Source of the DNA: Latrodectus hesperus
Taxonomy: Eukaryota > Arthropoda > Arachnida > Araneae > Theridiidae
Assembly (NCBI GenBank): GCA_037975125.1
Contig: CM075853.1
Span: 38,525,113-38,589,112, forward strand
DNA length: 64,000 nt
Direction: 5' to 3'
In this document: positions 39,246 to 55,021 of the stretch, piece after piece
Layout of the letters: each line of letters begins with the position of its first letter
Position numbering within the stretch: the first letter of the stretch is position 1
The notes under the pieces: generated by a model
The model's database searches: none
Told to the model about the DNA's origin: nothing
Seen by the model: the letters and a program-made list of their open reading frames with translations, nothing else
Made by a program: the position numbers and the translations under genes

Positions 39246-40279
39246 AAAAGAATAAATATCATTAGAAATCTAGCAACAAGTAAAAATACTATTGAGGAAT
39301 ATTTTACATTAGTTATGCTTTCATAATTATTATTTTAAATCATCAATAATAATTCATTTTTTATGGAAACCGGTATTGGTTAATATTCTTTTAAGAGAAT
39401 TAATATTTCAAAAAATAAATAACATCGTTTCATTGTTCGAATACTTTCGGGGCAATTTTCTGAGAGAAAAAACAACCTTGGTGTATCTGGTGGTTTAAAT
39501 GCCAATTTCTGCTTGCATATGGATGCAATTTTCTATCAAAGAACAATAAATTACAAACGCAACACAATAAAAATTAAAAAATAAATGCTTAATTTTGACA
39601 ATCTCTTCTTTTATAAATTATACGGGACATAGCTGGTATACAATTCCAAATTAACAATAGTATTTTTCAAAGTCCATGTTTTTCAATCTTTGGCTAAAAT
39701 TTATATATTTTTACAGCAGGATCATCTAAGGTATAGTCACAGAAAACAAATATTAAAACATTTTCATTGCTTTCTTCAAATTATTCTTTTTTCTTATTCT
39801 TCTTTCTTTTCCGTTTGGAACTATTTGAATAAATGGAGATACTGGTGAGAGGTTTTACTCTCAACACTGCTCTGGGCCTGTGGAAATGCATTAGGTCACA
39901 AGGACTGTTCAATACCCTGAAAACATGAGATATTATGATCATGTAAATACTTTTTGTAAAAGAAAAACATTCTTTAAATCTCTCTCATATTCAGAAATTA
40001 ACTGTAACTGTAAAGGCATGACAAATGTATTTTTTAAATCTTTGTTGGCATTACATAAGTGCATAAGTAAAAATGGGGTACAGCATAAACTTATTTCGAT
40101 ATATGATCATTAAATAAAATTTTAAGGATATTGTATTTCACAAATCTTTCTAACTTAGACAAGAACATTTCGCATGCATTAAATATCTACTTCTTTAAAA
40201 ATGTAGAACATTGAAAAAAGATAGAATCTGATCCTGACAGGTTAACAGTAAGTCGGGTTAAGTTTTAAAATACCAACGC

Positions 40280-40870
40280 TTTTCACTGTTCACAATTTCG
40301 TATCAGCTTGCATTTCCTCTCTGCTACAACAAACCACTTGTTTGTATTCGATCGTACATCTCTTCTCTGAACTTTAACGTTTCCACATCTCCTGTTATTT
40401 TACTAAGACCACACAAATGAAACAACTCTTTCTTCCTACCCCATGAAATCACAACATTCCATACTCGAATCAACAGAATGAGGAAAAAAATGTCACGGAA
40501 CGAGTGGGTTAATCTCTGGCTGAAAGAAGAGATCCTGTACCTCGACCCGAAGTCCCGTTGGGAAAACATAAACCACATAAAGGGGTCACAGATAAGGCAT
40601 GTATAAAAAATAATAATAAACACAAAGTGGAACACGAAATGAAATAATAATAATAAAAGCAAGAACAGCTTCCGTGAAAGCAGGAATGACGACATCTAAT
40701 GGTGTTAAAAATCCCACACTACATACCCAGAAATAAGAAAATAAACCGGGGTCAATTTCATAACCGATGAGTCACGCTCTCTCCTATAAGGTGGCAAAAA
40801 GGCTTCTTCAGCGGCTCGGATGCCAGCTTGGCTGAAAACTCGCTCTTTTGGCTATTCAAGTACATTTGCA
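40280..40870. other. GC-richer island 12
   Basis: Mixed composition with CpGs. The minus strand has a 123-codon frame (40324-40695) rich in Phe and Leu in its first part, with no recognised domain. Not called a gene. Confidence 0.38.
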
Positions 40871-42289
40871 CAGTCTCTATTTTATAAATGCCAACTAATT
40901 TACCTTATAATAACAATTGTCATGTAAAGATAGATTAAAAAAATATTGGATTCACACACACACACAAATTCATATTTAACTCTTAAATTATATAACTTAA
41001 GAATATTATATCAGCTCCAAACTTAAAGTGGTTAATATTTTGACAGAAATTAAGAAGAATTTTATTTTATGCTTATATTCCGAAAATCTATATGAATGTA
41101 AATTTCAATTTGGATTTGAACAATTATCACACATTAAAAATCTCTTCTTGTTTCTTGCCCTAAAATATTGTAAGCATAACGTCGAACAATTTTAATAAAT
41201 AAAGTGAATATTAAAAAAAATTTCATAAACTCAAAATTTAAAATATGGAATAAATAATTTTTAATGATAGCCTTATAGATAAAATTTTAAGTCAATAAGG
41301 CTTTAAATTCTGATTTTTCCTTCAACAATTTATATGAAAATCATAATCATATTTGATTAAATTGATTAATAATTTGCAAAAAATGAGAATACTTTAAAAT
41401 ATTAAAGTGTTAGAACAAACGAATTCTAACTATCATTTTAACACTTTTCGCAACGTTTCCAGAAGCCGGTCAACTTTCTTCTCACTAAATTTCGGCAACC
41501 CTGGATTGTTGTTTTTTCCTTCACTTTCACATCTGCGGTTGTCATTTTCTAGATATTTTCCCGCCCCCTCTCCATTCTCTCTTTTAACCTTTTCCCACCG
41601 TCTTTCATCCCAAAGTTTATCTGTTTTAAGAAAAACTTAAAAAATATCTTTTTTATTAAATTGCTTTTTTAAATTACTAACTTATTCCATAGGAGGTAGA
41701 GGAGGAACTTATCCCTAACAGAAGAATGAATCTGTCAACATGTGTCCTATTTTAGGATATAATTACTGCAAATTAGAAATATAATTACTGCATAATGACT
41801 GAAGCATAATGACAAATAACAATGGTGGCTCGATAATTTCAGAGAAAATATAATTTCCTCGCAATTTTAATTGCAATCAAAATTTTAGATTGATAAAAAT
41901 TGAATAAAATTATCAAGAAATAACATCAAAAGGTATAAAAAAATTTTCTTATATAATAAGAAATAAAAAAATTACGTTTATCAAATGCCAATATATATAA
42001 CATTCGCATATCGTATGATTACCGAAAAACTCAGTTAAAATTTATATAAATGTAAATATATAATATTTTATAGATTCTTCAATCTAATATTCAAATCAAA
42101 TCAGGTGCTGTAAGCAGAGTTAAAAGGGTGAACTTTTTTTCACATATTATATATAAATAACAAGACAACAGAACAAATTTGGATTTGGGGTGGGCGAAGC
42201 ACAATATTTGAAATCTATACCTGTGCTTATTTTACTATATTTTCTTCAAAATTTTTTTTCAGCAATTTGTTTTTTCTATCTTTCTTTAT
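40871..42289. other. AT-rich DNA with a short CT-rich patch
   Basis: AT-rich except for a pyrimidine-rich patch at 41410-41640, which gives a Ser/Phe-rich 77-codon frame. ATATAATTACTGCA is repeated at 41757-41770 and 41779-41792, and GCATAATGAC at 41790-41799 and 41804-41813. Confidence 0.45.
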
Positions 42290-43082
42290 TGTGTGATTCC
42301 CAGTTTTTCGATTGAGGGAAATGAGATATAGCTTGAATTACCCAGCTTCCTCCCCCACCAAATTAATTAATATTAATGAATTTTTATTGTTTTGATGTAT
42401 ATTTAAATTTTTCTATTTTCTAATCAGTATTAAATCACTTGTGCTTTTCGGAAGAATTAGGTTCCTGGGAGTGGAAACTCTCCAGAAATATTTGAGCGAA
42501 TAATTGAAGAGGACAGAATGCAAAGAGCATGTCGATTTTTTACTACCACACATACTTATTATTAATGAGGTACTAAGAAAAATCTTTACATCGTTAAGAA
42601 TTTATTAGTGTGTAAATTTGTCACCATTAGCTTTAACCGGTTTTTTGATAAAATACATATTTACTGAAATAAATCTATTTAAAAGTAACATTCATCAAAA
42701 GAAAATCAATTTCATTATTAAGAACATAATATGCAACTGGTTAAATTTTTTTAATTTTAAATTAAAATTTTACATTAAAATTATAAAAAAAATTCATTAT
42801 TACATAATTACTCTTAAAGAATTAGAAACTCTTTTCGAAATCAATTAAAGGTATATACATTTATTATTAGCTCAGACTGAATAAAGAGTTATATTTAAAA
42901 AGAAAAATGAGATATTTATCTTCAAAAAGTTTTAATAAATATATATTTTCTTTAAAAAATATTTTAACTGAAAATGTTTTCTTTTCTTGGAAATTTGCAA
43001 AAAATATATACTGCTTACACAGCTTAAGATAATAGTTTATACGTTCCATTAAACTGAACAGCAACTATAGTATTATTTCTAA
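42290..43082. other. AT-rich non-coding DNA
   Basis: A small GC-richer patch at 42290-42500 is followed by AT-rich DNA. Frames 42618-42848 and 42867-43064 are K/N/I/F-rich and not credible. Confidence 0.5.
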
Positions 43083-43168
43083 CTTAATTTAGTATGCTTC
43101 TGTCAAAAGAATATTCACCCCAGTGTCTGATTGTAAGCAAAAATTCTTTCCAAGCATGCTAAATTAAG
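43083..43168 (+). other. Precursor-microRNA-like hairpin or foldback element
   Basis: The 17-nt arms at 43083-43099 and 43152-43168 are complementary at 16 positions, and the seventeenth is a G-U wobble in a plus-strand RNA. After a small asymmetric internal loop, seven more pairs form (43106-43112 with 43143-43149), leaving a loop of about 30 nt. Total length of 86 nt fits either an animal pre-miRNA or a small foldback transposon. No mature miRNA I know matches either arm, so this is structure only. Confidence 0.4.
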
Positions 43169-43179
43169 GAATTATTCAT

Positions 43180-43620
43180 TCAGCCATGGTAAAATCGGCT
43201 CAGACAATATACACCTCAACTCAAAAGCGAAAACCCGTTCGTTGTTTTTACAACATAAAAATAAAAAAGAGGTCGCTCGCACAAAGGACATCATTGTGGG
43301 TGATTTTGGTCCGCGCCAACTTCGTGGGAAACGCTCTCCACCACTTCAGCAACTGCCGGGGGTGGTGAAGGGGTGGAAAAAAAACGAGATCTGTAACATG
43401 AGAGGAAGGCACATGTGGTCGCATCACCTTGAAAGAAGGTTTGTATTCTATATCCTCGCTCGCTCATTGGTTCGCCGAACGATAGGCCACCTGCGGACCC
43501 CTCCCAGTCGCATAACCCCCTGGTGTTGTTATTCCTGGATTTCCTGCCCCCTTACCCCACGGTGCGTAGGTGGGAGAAGGTACGAGTAGTCGCCACCAAC
43601 CATGATAGTTCACTTGAAAT
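43180..43620. other. GC-richer island 13
   Basis: CpG-rich block just downstream of the hairpin. Two plus frames in different phases (43186-43368 and 43242-43589) overlap, so it is stop-poor. Translations are unrecognised. CCACC and GGTGG strings are frequent. Confidence 0.4.
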
Positions 43621-44037
43621 TTTCCAAGAAAGAAAACTCTTGATAAGAAATATAAAAATTTAATCTTTCATCATTTCAATACAATAAATTTAAAGCAGTC
43701 CAAAAATAAACCTTATATTATTAATTTATCTATACGGATGATATTTTAAAATAAAAAAACTTTTGCAAAATTATTAAACATTAAATTTATTTCTAAATGT
43801 TACTGTGCTCTAAAATATATGAACGAGAATTGCACGCATTCAAATTTGCAATAACAACAGATATAATTTTAAAAAATGAGCTTTTGATTTTGAATTTAGA
43901 AAAATTTGTAATGTGTTAGTTAAAGATTTGTTTTAAAAAACTTTATAACGCAGTAAAACAGGAACACAGAAAGTTTTCAATAAACGAAAAATGATTATTA
44001 TTATTATAAATTTTGAGTATGACAAATTTATTTAGAT
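43621..44037. other. AT-rich non-coding DNA
   Basis: AT-rich. I see no feature in it. Confidence 0.6.
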
Positions 44038-44323
44038 CATAGACAAGATTCGTCCAGTGGTCAGCGTGCCTGATTTACGGATAGGGAGGTCCTGGGTTCG
44101 AATTTCGGTTCACGCATGGATGTACTTCCTCTCTCTCCTGCCTATGTCTTATCCTTGTATGAATGGGTTGTCAATGGTTGCCTACCCTATAAACGGGTAA
44201 CCATGGCATGTGTGTAATGAGGAAGTCGAACTCCATTCCAAATTACGGTTCAGTTGGAAAAGTGGAGCAACAAACCCCATATTGCCAGTCTCGCTGGCAC
44301 AAGACAACAACATAGACAAGATT
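44038..44323 (+). mobile_element. SINE, family A, complete with target-site duplication
   Basis: A 260-bp element (44051-44310) is bounded by an exact 13-bp direct repeat CATAGACAAGATT (44038-44050 and 44311-44323). The head has a box-A-like CCAGTGGTCAGCG and a box B GGGTTCGAATTTC (44096-44108), a tRNA-derived RNA polymerase III promoter. The tail ends GACAACAACA. SINEs encode no protein and are copied by a LINE reverse transcriptase. The copy at 59773-60074 belongs to the same family (shared blocks CGGATAGGGAG, TGGTTGCCTAC, CTATAAACGGGT, GAGGAAGTCG, AAAAGTGGAGCA, ATATTGCCAG). This copy lacks about ten bases at the 5' end compared with that one. Confidence 0.9.
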
Positions 44324-47300
44324 TATAACAATCATTTCATTAATGTGTTCCACTTATAATAGTTACGAGTTTGAATAAAGATAGAATAAAAACTCTATAA
44401 TTCTATAATATACAAATTTACTTTGTGCAATGAATAATATTTTGAGAATTAATAAGAATAAAGAATTTTATTGTGACAAAGCCTTGATATCAGTGAATTT
44501 GAATAGTAATAAAAAGCTACAGGGACACAATTTTCATTAAGCATTTTAAAACATTTAGCAATGTTTGGAAGCTTTTGAAATTCAGAAGGTAATTGTAAAT
44601 TGTTTTTTGCTATTCTCTGGATTATTTAACAGAGCTAGACAATCTTCATATATCCGAAAATATTGAAAATATCTAGAAAATTATGAGGATTCTCCATGAT
44701 CTTGTTCTTGCTAAAATTTAAATACACTAAAATAGGAACATATATCAGTTGTACACCAAGGACACACAGGGTACATTGTAAAACAGCAATATCAAGAGGA
44801 CTGATCTGTATTACTTTTCTTATTTAATTAAAAACATTAAACCAATAATAGTAAACAGTGATCCTCAAATTATTTATATACTAATAGAACAGCTGTAATT
44901 TATCAATAAACTATTTATTTTCGATCATGAACTTCAGTTTGAATTTGGCAACAGAGCAAGCATGCCGACTCATGCGCATTAATGGATCTTGATTATGTGG
45001 ACAACTTCAACTACTACAACACATTTCGTAACTACACATCGAAATTCAAAATTGAGGATTATTATTTTACGAATTATTACTATTATTTTACGAATCTCTC
45101 AACTACAGAATATAACTAATCGTGAAAATATGGAGAATTGCAAATTAAATAAACTTCTTTATAATGTATTCATAATTTTGCATAATGTTCAAGCACAGAG
45201 TCCTTCGACTAGCTCGAAATCATTTATGTTCAATAGTTTCTGAACAAAATGGTTACTCAAACCATGCTTCAGTTCAGTTAATTTCCCCTCAAGAATAAGA
45301 ATAATGCCATTTAAGCTAATGTAAAAGAGAAATGCATATTATATGCCTGTAGTAACATTACTTAAAAGTTTACACATAAATTTCATTGTATGTTTCGAAT
45401 GACTTTGGCTAGTACATTTTTCATTATATATTCTTACTTATACTCGTTAAATGTTACCGACTTCCATTGTCCTACGTGTATTTTCATTACTTGTGTAAAT
45501 TATTAGAATCAGCAAATTAGTAATTATATCAAAATTACTTAAAAATAACATGCGTATCAAGTCCAATGAGAATCGTATGTAAATACTGTCTTTAGCCTGA
45601 AGTATATTAGAGAGTATTTCAAACAAACATATAAACAATATTATGAAAATCTCATACAATACATAAAGTACGTGCAAATTTACTTAGAACTTCTGGAACT
45701 TTCCAACCATAGTGTAGAGGGCAAATTGTTTACAGAATGATTAATTCTCGAGAAATGCCTGAAGGTCAACTAAAACTAGAGTAATCACCTTGAAACTGAA
45801 CATGAAAACCTGTTCTACCAGTTGAGAACGCAGGACAGAAGAAAACAGGACATGGCGAAAACAAGGGGACACTAATTTATGGGCATCAGATGGTTAATGC
45901 ACCAGTGGACACGGGGGAAATTTTGTGAAAGGTTAGTTTGAAACACATGCAAGAAATACGGCCACACTGAATGCACAGAAAATTTAGGATGAATTTTGAA
46001 AAATAAAATTGAAGATTGGCACATAAAAGGTAAGGAAACATAAAAAATATTTATTTATTATTACTTTTTGTTAAGCTTCAATCAGCTATATTAAATATTA
46101 TTTTTAGCAACTATATAATCGTAAAAGGACATCAATGTAGTAATTCCATAACATCTTTCTGATGAGAATACAGAAAGTACTATAGTTACTTTAAATTAAT
46201 GAACTGAATGAATATATTAATGAGTTACATATAAAAATGTATTTTGAAAAATATTTGTAGAGAACTATGATTAATGTGATAAATAATATATTACAAATAA
46301 ATACATTCAATGTATCATTGAAAATAACCTTAAAAATCTATATTTACATATTATATGCATAGGTTTTAACCTATTAAATCTAAAAAGCAATTTCTTTTTA
46401 AAGAACTTGCTTTTTTTAGATTTAACAACAATAAGCAAGTTGTATACAATAAAAGTCATACTAGAAACTAATCAATATATTAAGCCAAATTACAGCAAAA
46501 TATAATTTTAATTCTTTTTAATTAGATATTTTTTAACTGCAGAGCTTTCAAAATCGAAAACTATATACGAAATAGTTTATAAGAATCGAAAGTAAGAAAA
46601 TTTGAGTGTAGGGAAATAAAAAAATATTTGCATTCATGATTTATTGTATTGTGTATATGTATGTATGTGAGAGGATACTTTTATGTAACAAAAGGATTAA
46701 ATGATCACAAAAATATAATCATAGTAATCACAGCATTGAAAATTTAAACATTCATTAGGAAATTGTAAATATAAATTTTATTATTGATTATATATGATAA
46801 AAAAAGTTGTAAGAAATCAATACAAAATAGATTTTAAAATAAAATAAAGAAAAATTAATGATACCATTTCATTTGAAAGCGGAGAGATTTATATGTTATC
46901 GATTTAATAAATAGTACAAGAATCTTGGGTTTGCAGTTCTTATAAACAAACTCAACCTTCGGTTAAAGAAATCTAAATAAAGTATTTTCTTATTTACACA
47001 ATAAGTTTATGTTAATCTAATAAAATTTGAGTTCATATAAAAAGTTGAATTGAATAAACTAAAAACAAAATTTTGCTGGAATAAACGATAGTAAATAGTA
47101 TTTAAAGATCAGAGTATGTAGCTCAGAAAAATCATTTTACAAGAAAAATACATAGAAAAAATTGATTTAATACCTATCGCTGTTAAAACCTCTTGATAAA
47201 TATTTAAGATTCTTATATGCGTCAAAAAAGAATGCATGAGCAAAACATTATAGTAGTGATACTTAAGATACTAATGTAAATAGATATTAAAACAGAGCTA

Positions 47301-50249
47301 TATAAGTGATCACACATTAAGTTATATAATATTCTTATATTATATATCACCATAATATTATAATATAAAACAAAATATTATTTTTAATGAGTTATACAAA
47401 TAAAAAAGAAAATACACAGCTCCAATTTAGTTTGCGAAAGCATGAACCAAAGTCCCAATTTTAAAACATTTTAGTTTTATTTAGTCATTTTTTAAACTGG
47501 TAAATAAAAACGTTTGTCACATTATACGAAGCATTTCCCTTTACCGAAAAGTTATGATGATTATGAATAAAAATTTTAATCATAATGGATTGCAAACTGT
47601 GCCAGTTTCCAATCTATTTTAAATTTTGCTTGGAAAAAAATTCAACGAAGCTTTAATATTTTTGGGTTGGATTGTCTAGAATTTTTAAACAGTAACAATT
47701 ATTGGCACTATTACACTTTATTTTTGAAATAAAATTTATTTACTGTGATTTTCAACGCATTTCATAAAACGATTCAGAAATTCTAATGCTGTCTTGCGTA
47801 TGGAATTAAATGTCTAATCTTCATTCTTTAAAAGTTTCATCAATTGACTGCATGATTCTCTTCCATAAAACTTTATCAATTTAAGCTTAATATAATTTTA
47901 TGAAGCCAGATTTCTCATATTGTTAAGCAACAATTTCTTCAGCTATTATTTGATAGTAGAATTATTTCTCTCTATAAAGTAAATAATAAAAATATATGTA
48001 AATATAAAAAAATAATGTAAATAAAGAGAATGATAATATTTCTTTACATTTTAATTCACCCAATTTTTGAAACTTTTTATAGTAGATTCTGACACATAAA
48101 AGCAGTATTTGTATTCTTGACAATTGGATAAAAATTCTATTTAAAATAAAAATTTCCTTCATTAAAAAATTATGTATAACATTAACAGCATTGACTTTTA
48201 TTTCTGAACAAAACATTGATGCAGTTTCAATGAAAGTTATATATAAATTGCTTCTAAAATAAAAATTTGCTACTAGACTCTAATTAATTAGGTCTCTGTT
48301 AAGATTGTCATCCATTTTAGAATTTACATCTTTTTGCAAAAACTTAAAATTATCCAATGTTAAGTTATATGCTTAAAACACTAACCACTTCATAATGTTT
48401 CAAATAGTAGATTCATGTAAAATTCAAGAAATTACTATTTCATATATAAACACAATACACTTAATTTATAAAATACATAATAACAAATTCGTGCTTATTA
48501 GTCAGTGTATTTGCATGAAGTTATTAATGAAAAAAGTGTTTGAGGGATGCATTAATACACAGGTCAAATGAATATATTATTATAAACAATCAACAAGAAG
48601 TAATGCATTTATCCAAATATTCATTACAGAGTCATATAAAATCTTAATAGAAATTCGTAGAAATATGCCGAAATAGTTATTCAATAAATAAAGATTAATA
48701 AATATAATAGAAAATATACAATACTTATTATATAATACTTATATAAAAATTCTGCAATAATGAATGCAGGCACTTTATAAAAATAATACATTCCTTAATA
48801 GTAAAATATGAGGCTTTTAAAAAAATTAAAATGTATGTCATAAATATGTCCTTAGAAAAGTTTACTTAACAATCATTTAATGAATTATTAATTTTTTTTA
48901 TAAATTTTGCCCAAATCATGTCAATACAGAGACATCCAATGAGAATGCAGTAACTTTTAAAGTGAAAAATAAAAATGTTATATTTTTCTACATTTTAAAA
49001 CTATTTTACAACAAATTCATTAATAATAAAGCAATAACTTTAACTCTTAAAGTCATATTTGCAGCCATATTCATTGATACTTTAAACATGAACATCTGTT
49101 TTAATAAATACGGGTTACACTTTATTCACTTTTACAAATGAATGTTTACAGGTATTATTCATATAAAAGTATCAACTCTTATAGTTATATTATACCTGGA
49201 ATACAATTTCTTTAGGAAATTAGACTGAAATGATAAATAAAATTTAAAATGTTGAGTATAAATGTGGGAAAGAGTAAATTAAAGTTATCAAGCAGAAGTC
49301 ACTAATTAATTCAGCAAACTTTTAGGCTTATGAGCTCATGTTGTTGCTAAGGCCTTTTGATATACAGCATGCTAACAGGTTTTCAACCCGTTTTTATTAC
49401 ATAGAAATGAAAGTGCACACACACACCATCGTTTTGAACATCAAAAACATAACAAAACAACGGATAATATGGTTTTTTTCTAATTAATAAGTTACTTAAT
49501 AGTTGATTAATTAAATTATTACAATTTACTGTTCACCATGACACAACTAAATATTCAAAGCTCACAGAGACACATTCCTTATTTTACAATAACAATGGAG
49601 AATATTGCAGCTTCTAAATTTATCATTTAAAGTAGATACTTGGTACAGAAATCGATTTTGAGACTAAAATATTTTACAGGCTTAAAACACTTTATAACTG
49701 AATCCAATGGTCATTAAAAATACAACAAGCAGCTAATTGAGATAATTTAATATCAATATTTCAGCATTTCTTTCCATTGCAATTTATAAACAACAGACGA
49801 AAATGTAAACAAATGAATTGCAATCTGCTTCAATGAATACAGTTTACATAGCAAACTTTAGAACAATATATGGTTACGAACTTTTCTAGAAATTTCAGAC
49901 AAAACATTTTAGAAAATTAGCTTACAAGATTGTTAATGAATAATGGAACTCATTTTTATTTTTTCTAATTGATTAAGTATAATATTCTACTGCAGAGAAA
50001 CCAAAATTGGGTGCAAATGAGTCCAGATATCTTTCGATGATGACTCCTTTTTACTAAGTATCATCAAGAAATTAAAAAAAATACTTACCTTTATTTGAAA
50101 CTATAATATATATCCATGAAATGCATATAAAAACATTTTACGGACAATCACAAAATGTTCATATTGAAAAATCCGTTAATGTTTCTATCAAAACCAAATG
50201 GTTGTCAGTAGCAGACATATGTTCAACATCAAAATCAATACACTGTGAT
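44324..50249. other. Long AT-rich non-coding stretch
   Basis: Nearly 6 kb, mostly AT-rich, with only chance-like frames (44989-45243, 45447-45677, 47962-48216). A less AT-rich patch at about 45690-45990 is possibly an old repeat. ATTATTTTACGAAT recurs at 45061-45074 and 45082-45095. A palindrome at 46374 is listed. A tRNA-like patch at 49335-49405 is too degraded to call. Confidence 0.5.
46374..46425. repeat. Near-perfect 52-bp palindrome
   Basis: The outer arms are TTAAATCTAAAAAGCAA (46374-46390) and its complement at 46407-46425, the latter with two extra T in a homopolymer. After one mismatch (T91/C406), a further six pairs lead to a 2-nt centre (46398-46399). The almost complete symmetry and lack of a spacer favour a cruciform or a recent foldback. 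The A and T runs make the two-base bulge easy to explain by slippage. Confidence 0.85.
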
Positions 50250-50640
50250 TTCAAACCCTACCTTGGGCCCACCTTGTGACTGAACGGTGGTGACACAAAC
50301 CAAACTAGCGCACACCTCGCACAACCCCCACATTTTCCCCAGCTTTTGCAATTTGAGCCAATCCAGACCTGGGGAAAGAGGCCCCCTTTTTAGTCATGGT
50401 GTCACCCACCCCCATTGCACCTATAGTCACCTCCCACCTATATTTTTTTATGCAAGCCGAACGGTAATAAGGCCCCCGCGGGGGTCGGCAGCAGATAACT
50501 TCAGCGCAGGGCTCCCTCGCTCAAGAGGTCACAGTTCCGTCGAGGGTCACAGCCTGGAAAAGGAGGGTGGATATTCCTCGTCTCCAGAATTCCCAGGTGT
50601 AGGAGACAGTTGCTAGAAAAAAGAAATCCAGAGTAGAAAG
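50250..50640. other. GC-richer island 14
   Basis: The most GC-rich short block in this part of the window, with CCCGCGGGGG near 50477-50486 and several CCACC strings. A 109-codon plus frame (50287-50616) and a minus frame (50501-50740) overlap. Neither translation is recognised. Possible regulatory DNA, by composition. Confidence 0.4.
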
Positions 50641-52859
<2,219 letters not shown>

Positions 52860-53540
52860 TCCGATTTTGACGAAACACTCAGCACACTTATTCATATTAA
52901 AGAAATTGCATAATTGGTCGGCATGATTACCGCCTTGTCTGAAAGGCATCTGCGAGACAATTTGACGTGATATATTACATCGAATAAAATTAAATGATGA
53001 AAGAATATAAGAAGGGAGAAAAAAACAGTTCTATTTACAAAGCCAAATAGTAATACAACCAAAACACCAAACAAACATCGCAGTGATTCCAGAGTGGTAA
53101 TTTATCACGATGGCTAATGTTGCCAAAATCAACAACGAAATCCCGTCTAGAAGAAAACGGCGAATTTAATGAGAATTTTTAACAGAGGACGAACTAAGAC
53201 ACAAAAATAAACAGAAGCAGAAGAAAATCCAAACAAAAAATACTTCCAATTCGGTTAACTAGATGTCGTGGCAAGTGAGAAATAATGCCGAAACATTCGT
53301 GAGCAGCGATTATAATCAGTGCTTCTGCAACCACGGCGGACTTCAAGAAAACGAGACAAATTGAAATGAAACCGTAATGAGAACGGGCCCTGGTCCCTTG
53401 CCAAATAAAAGAGGAAAACAACCCCTGAACTGAAAAACAGGGGGCAGAAAGCAATGAGATGCAGAGTTAAGTTAATAATATATAGAAAGTAATTCTGTTC
53501 TTCCAATGATGCGATAAAGGGTCACTAGGAAAATATAAGG
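52860..53540. other. GC-richer island 15
   Basis: Mixed composition with CpGs. Minus frames at 53194-53454 and 53255-53506 overlap in different phases. A 19-codon plus frame opens at 53110 in a good Kozak-like setting (CGATGG), but it is far too short to call. Nothing is recognised. Confidence 0.38.
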
Positions 53541-55021
53541 CAGACCATGCCTATAACCATTTGCATCAAAATTAACTAAACTTTTTTGCCTCTATTGTCA
53601 CTTAAATACTTCAGTTAATAAGGCAGAATAATGTATATAGCATTCAATTTAGCATTGTGAAAACAATATCATTAAATTTTTAACTTTAATCTCCTTTATT
53701 TTTAAAATTCCATGAATATTTTACGCTTTATGAAAACTGGTGGAAACAATATAGGCAGAATATTCCATTTATTACAATAGCTATAACAAAAAGCTTAAAA
53801 TTAATTCCCAACAAAGTGGACATAATTGGTAAAAATTCAAACAATGAATACCACTGTTGCCTTTCCCACAAGAATAGAATTTCTAAGAATTAACGAGGAA
53901 AAATGATTATCTTCCCAAAATGTCAGCTAGTTAAAATGTACATTTCCATTTAAACAAAGAGAATGAAATATCTATTAGAATTTTAAACATAGTACTTTTA
54001 ATATAAATTATAATTTGATATGCATATTATTTATTAAAAAAGGTTTTTTTCAACGAAAAAGTTTACAATGATTGAATAAAATTAATTAAAATGATTAAAT
54101 AAAGCAATAATATAAATGTTCTATGGTATCTCCCTAAAATTATCATCTGCATGAACACAAACGCTACAGATGCAACAAGAATTCACAATAAATGATTCTC
54201 ACCATTTACAATTTATGTATTTTTTGCGTCATCGCAAAGCGATGTCAAAAAGTAATTCTATGCAAGGGAAAAATGCCACGAAATATTCTTCACGTTCATT
54301 AAGTTTCACGACATTGCCGTCGAAGATATACTAATGAATAAATTAAAAATAATAATTAAAAAAATTCTTCAGATTTCTCATCAAAACAGGAAGCTTCTCT
54401 CTCTCTCTCTCTCCTCTCAGCAATTGAATAAAAGACAGGGATCAAAGAATGCCCCCACATTATGGCGCTATTAATTTTAAGCATAAAAATTTTGTTAATT
54501 CGACAAACGCGAATTCGTTACTCCATGATTGAAGTACAAGATTACAAAAATTAGAATAAGACAAAATAAACGAGAACTAAACTTGGAGGGGAAAAAATAA
54601 ACAAAATAAAACATATTTATAACAAATTTAATAAAATTCTTTACTTAAAATGAATTTCCTGTGCCTTTAAATATGATTTCGTTAAAATCAAATAAATGCA
54701 CAAGTCAATGCTAATCAGAAAGGAAAATAGTACAAAAAAATTACCTTTAAAGCAAAATACGAATTTTTATACTTATCTTACATGAAAAGATAAGTCGCAA
54801 TAGCTAATCATGCCTTCGCTTACCCATCATGTTCAGATAGGAAATCAACAATCTTGATTTTTAAAAAATACATAATAACCCAGAAATGTCTTGCGTAATG
54901 TATTTTTGAATTAATATTTGTCATTAAAGTTGCAGAAATAGCGCCTCTTTGGAATGATGAAATTTCAAAAGATGGTATTTTTTACTCCCATTTTGAGTGC
55001 TTTCGCCGAGTTGAAATTTTT
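53541..55021. other. AT-rich DNA with a (CT)n run
   Basis: AT-rich. A CT microsatellite at about 54394-54413 lies in a weakly GC-richer patch (54220-54480) that also holds ATGGCGC and TATTAATTTTA strings. No frame of 60 codons. Confidence 0.45.
54394..54413. repeat. (CT)n microsatellite
   Basis: About ten CT units, then CCTCTC. On the minus strand this is a GAGA-type run. Confidence 0.85.

Larger units (their letters stand above)
37191..40279. other. AT-rich non-coding DNA
   Basis: AT-rich. A CT-rich stretch lies at about 38570-38820, and a hairpin at 38852 is listed separately. A box-B-like string at 38400-38425 (minus) lacks a partner box A. The 62-codon frame at 39925-40113 is unrecognised. 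Confidence 0.5.

Noticed and set aside
49335..49405. tRNA-like sequence with GGTTTTCAACCC
   Set aside because: Box B has an insertion, box A is weak, and no element ends are visible.
53110..53169. 19-codon frame in good start context
   Set aside because: Too short to separate from chance without conservation or expression data.
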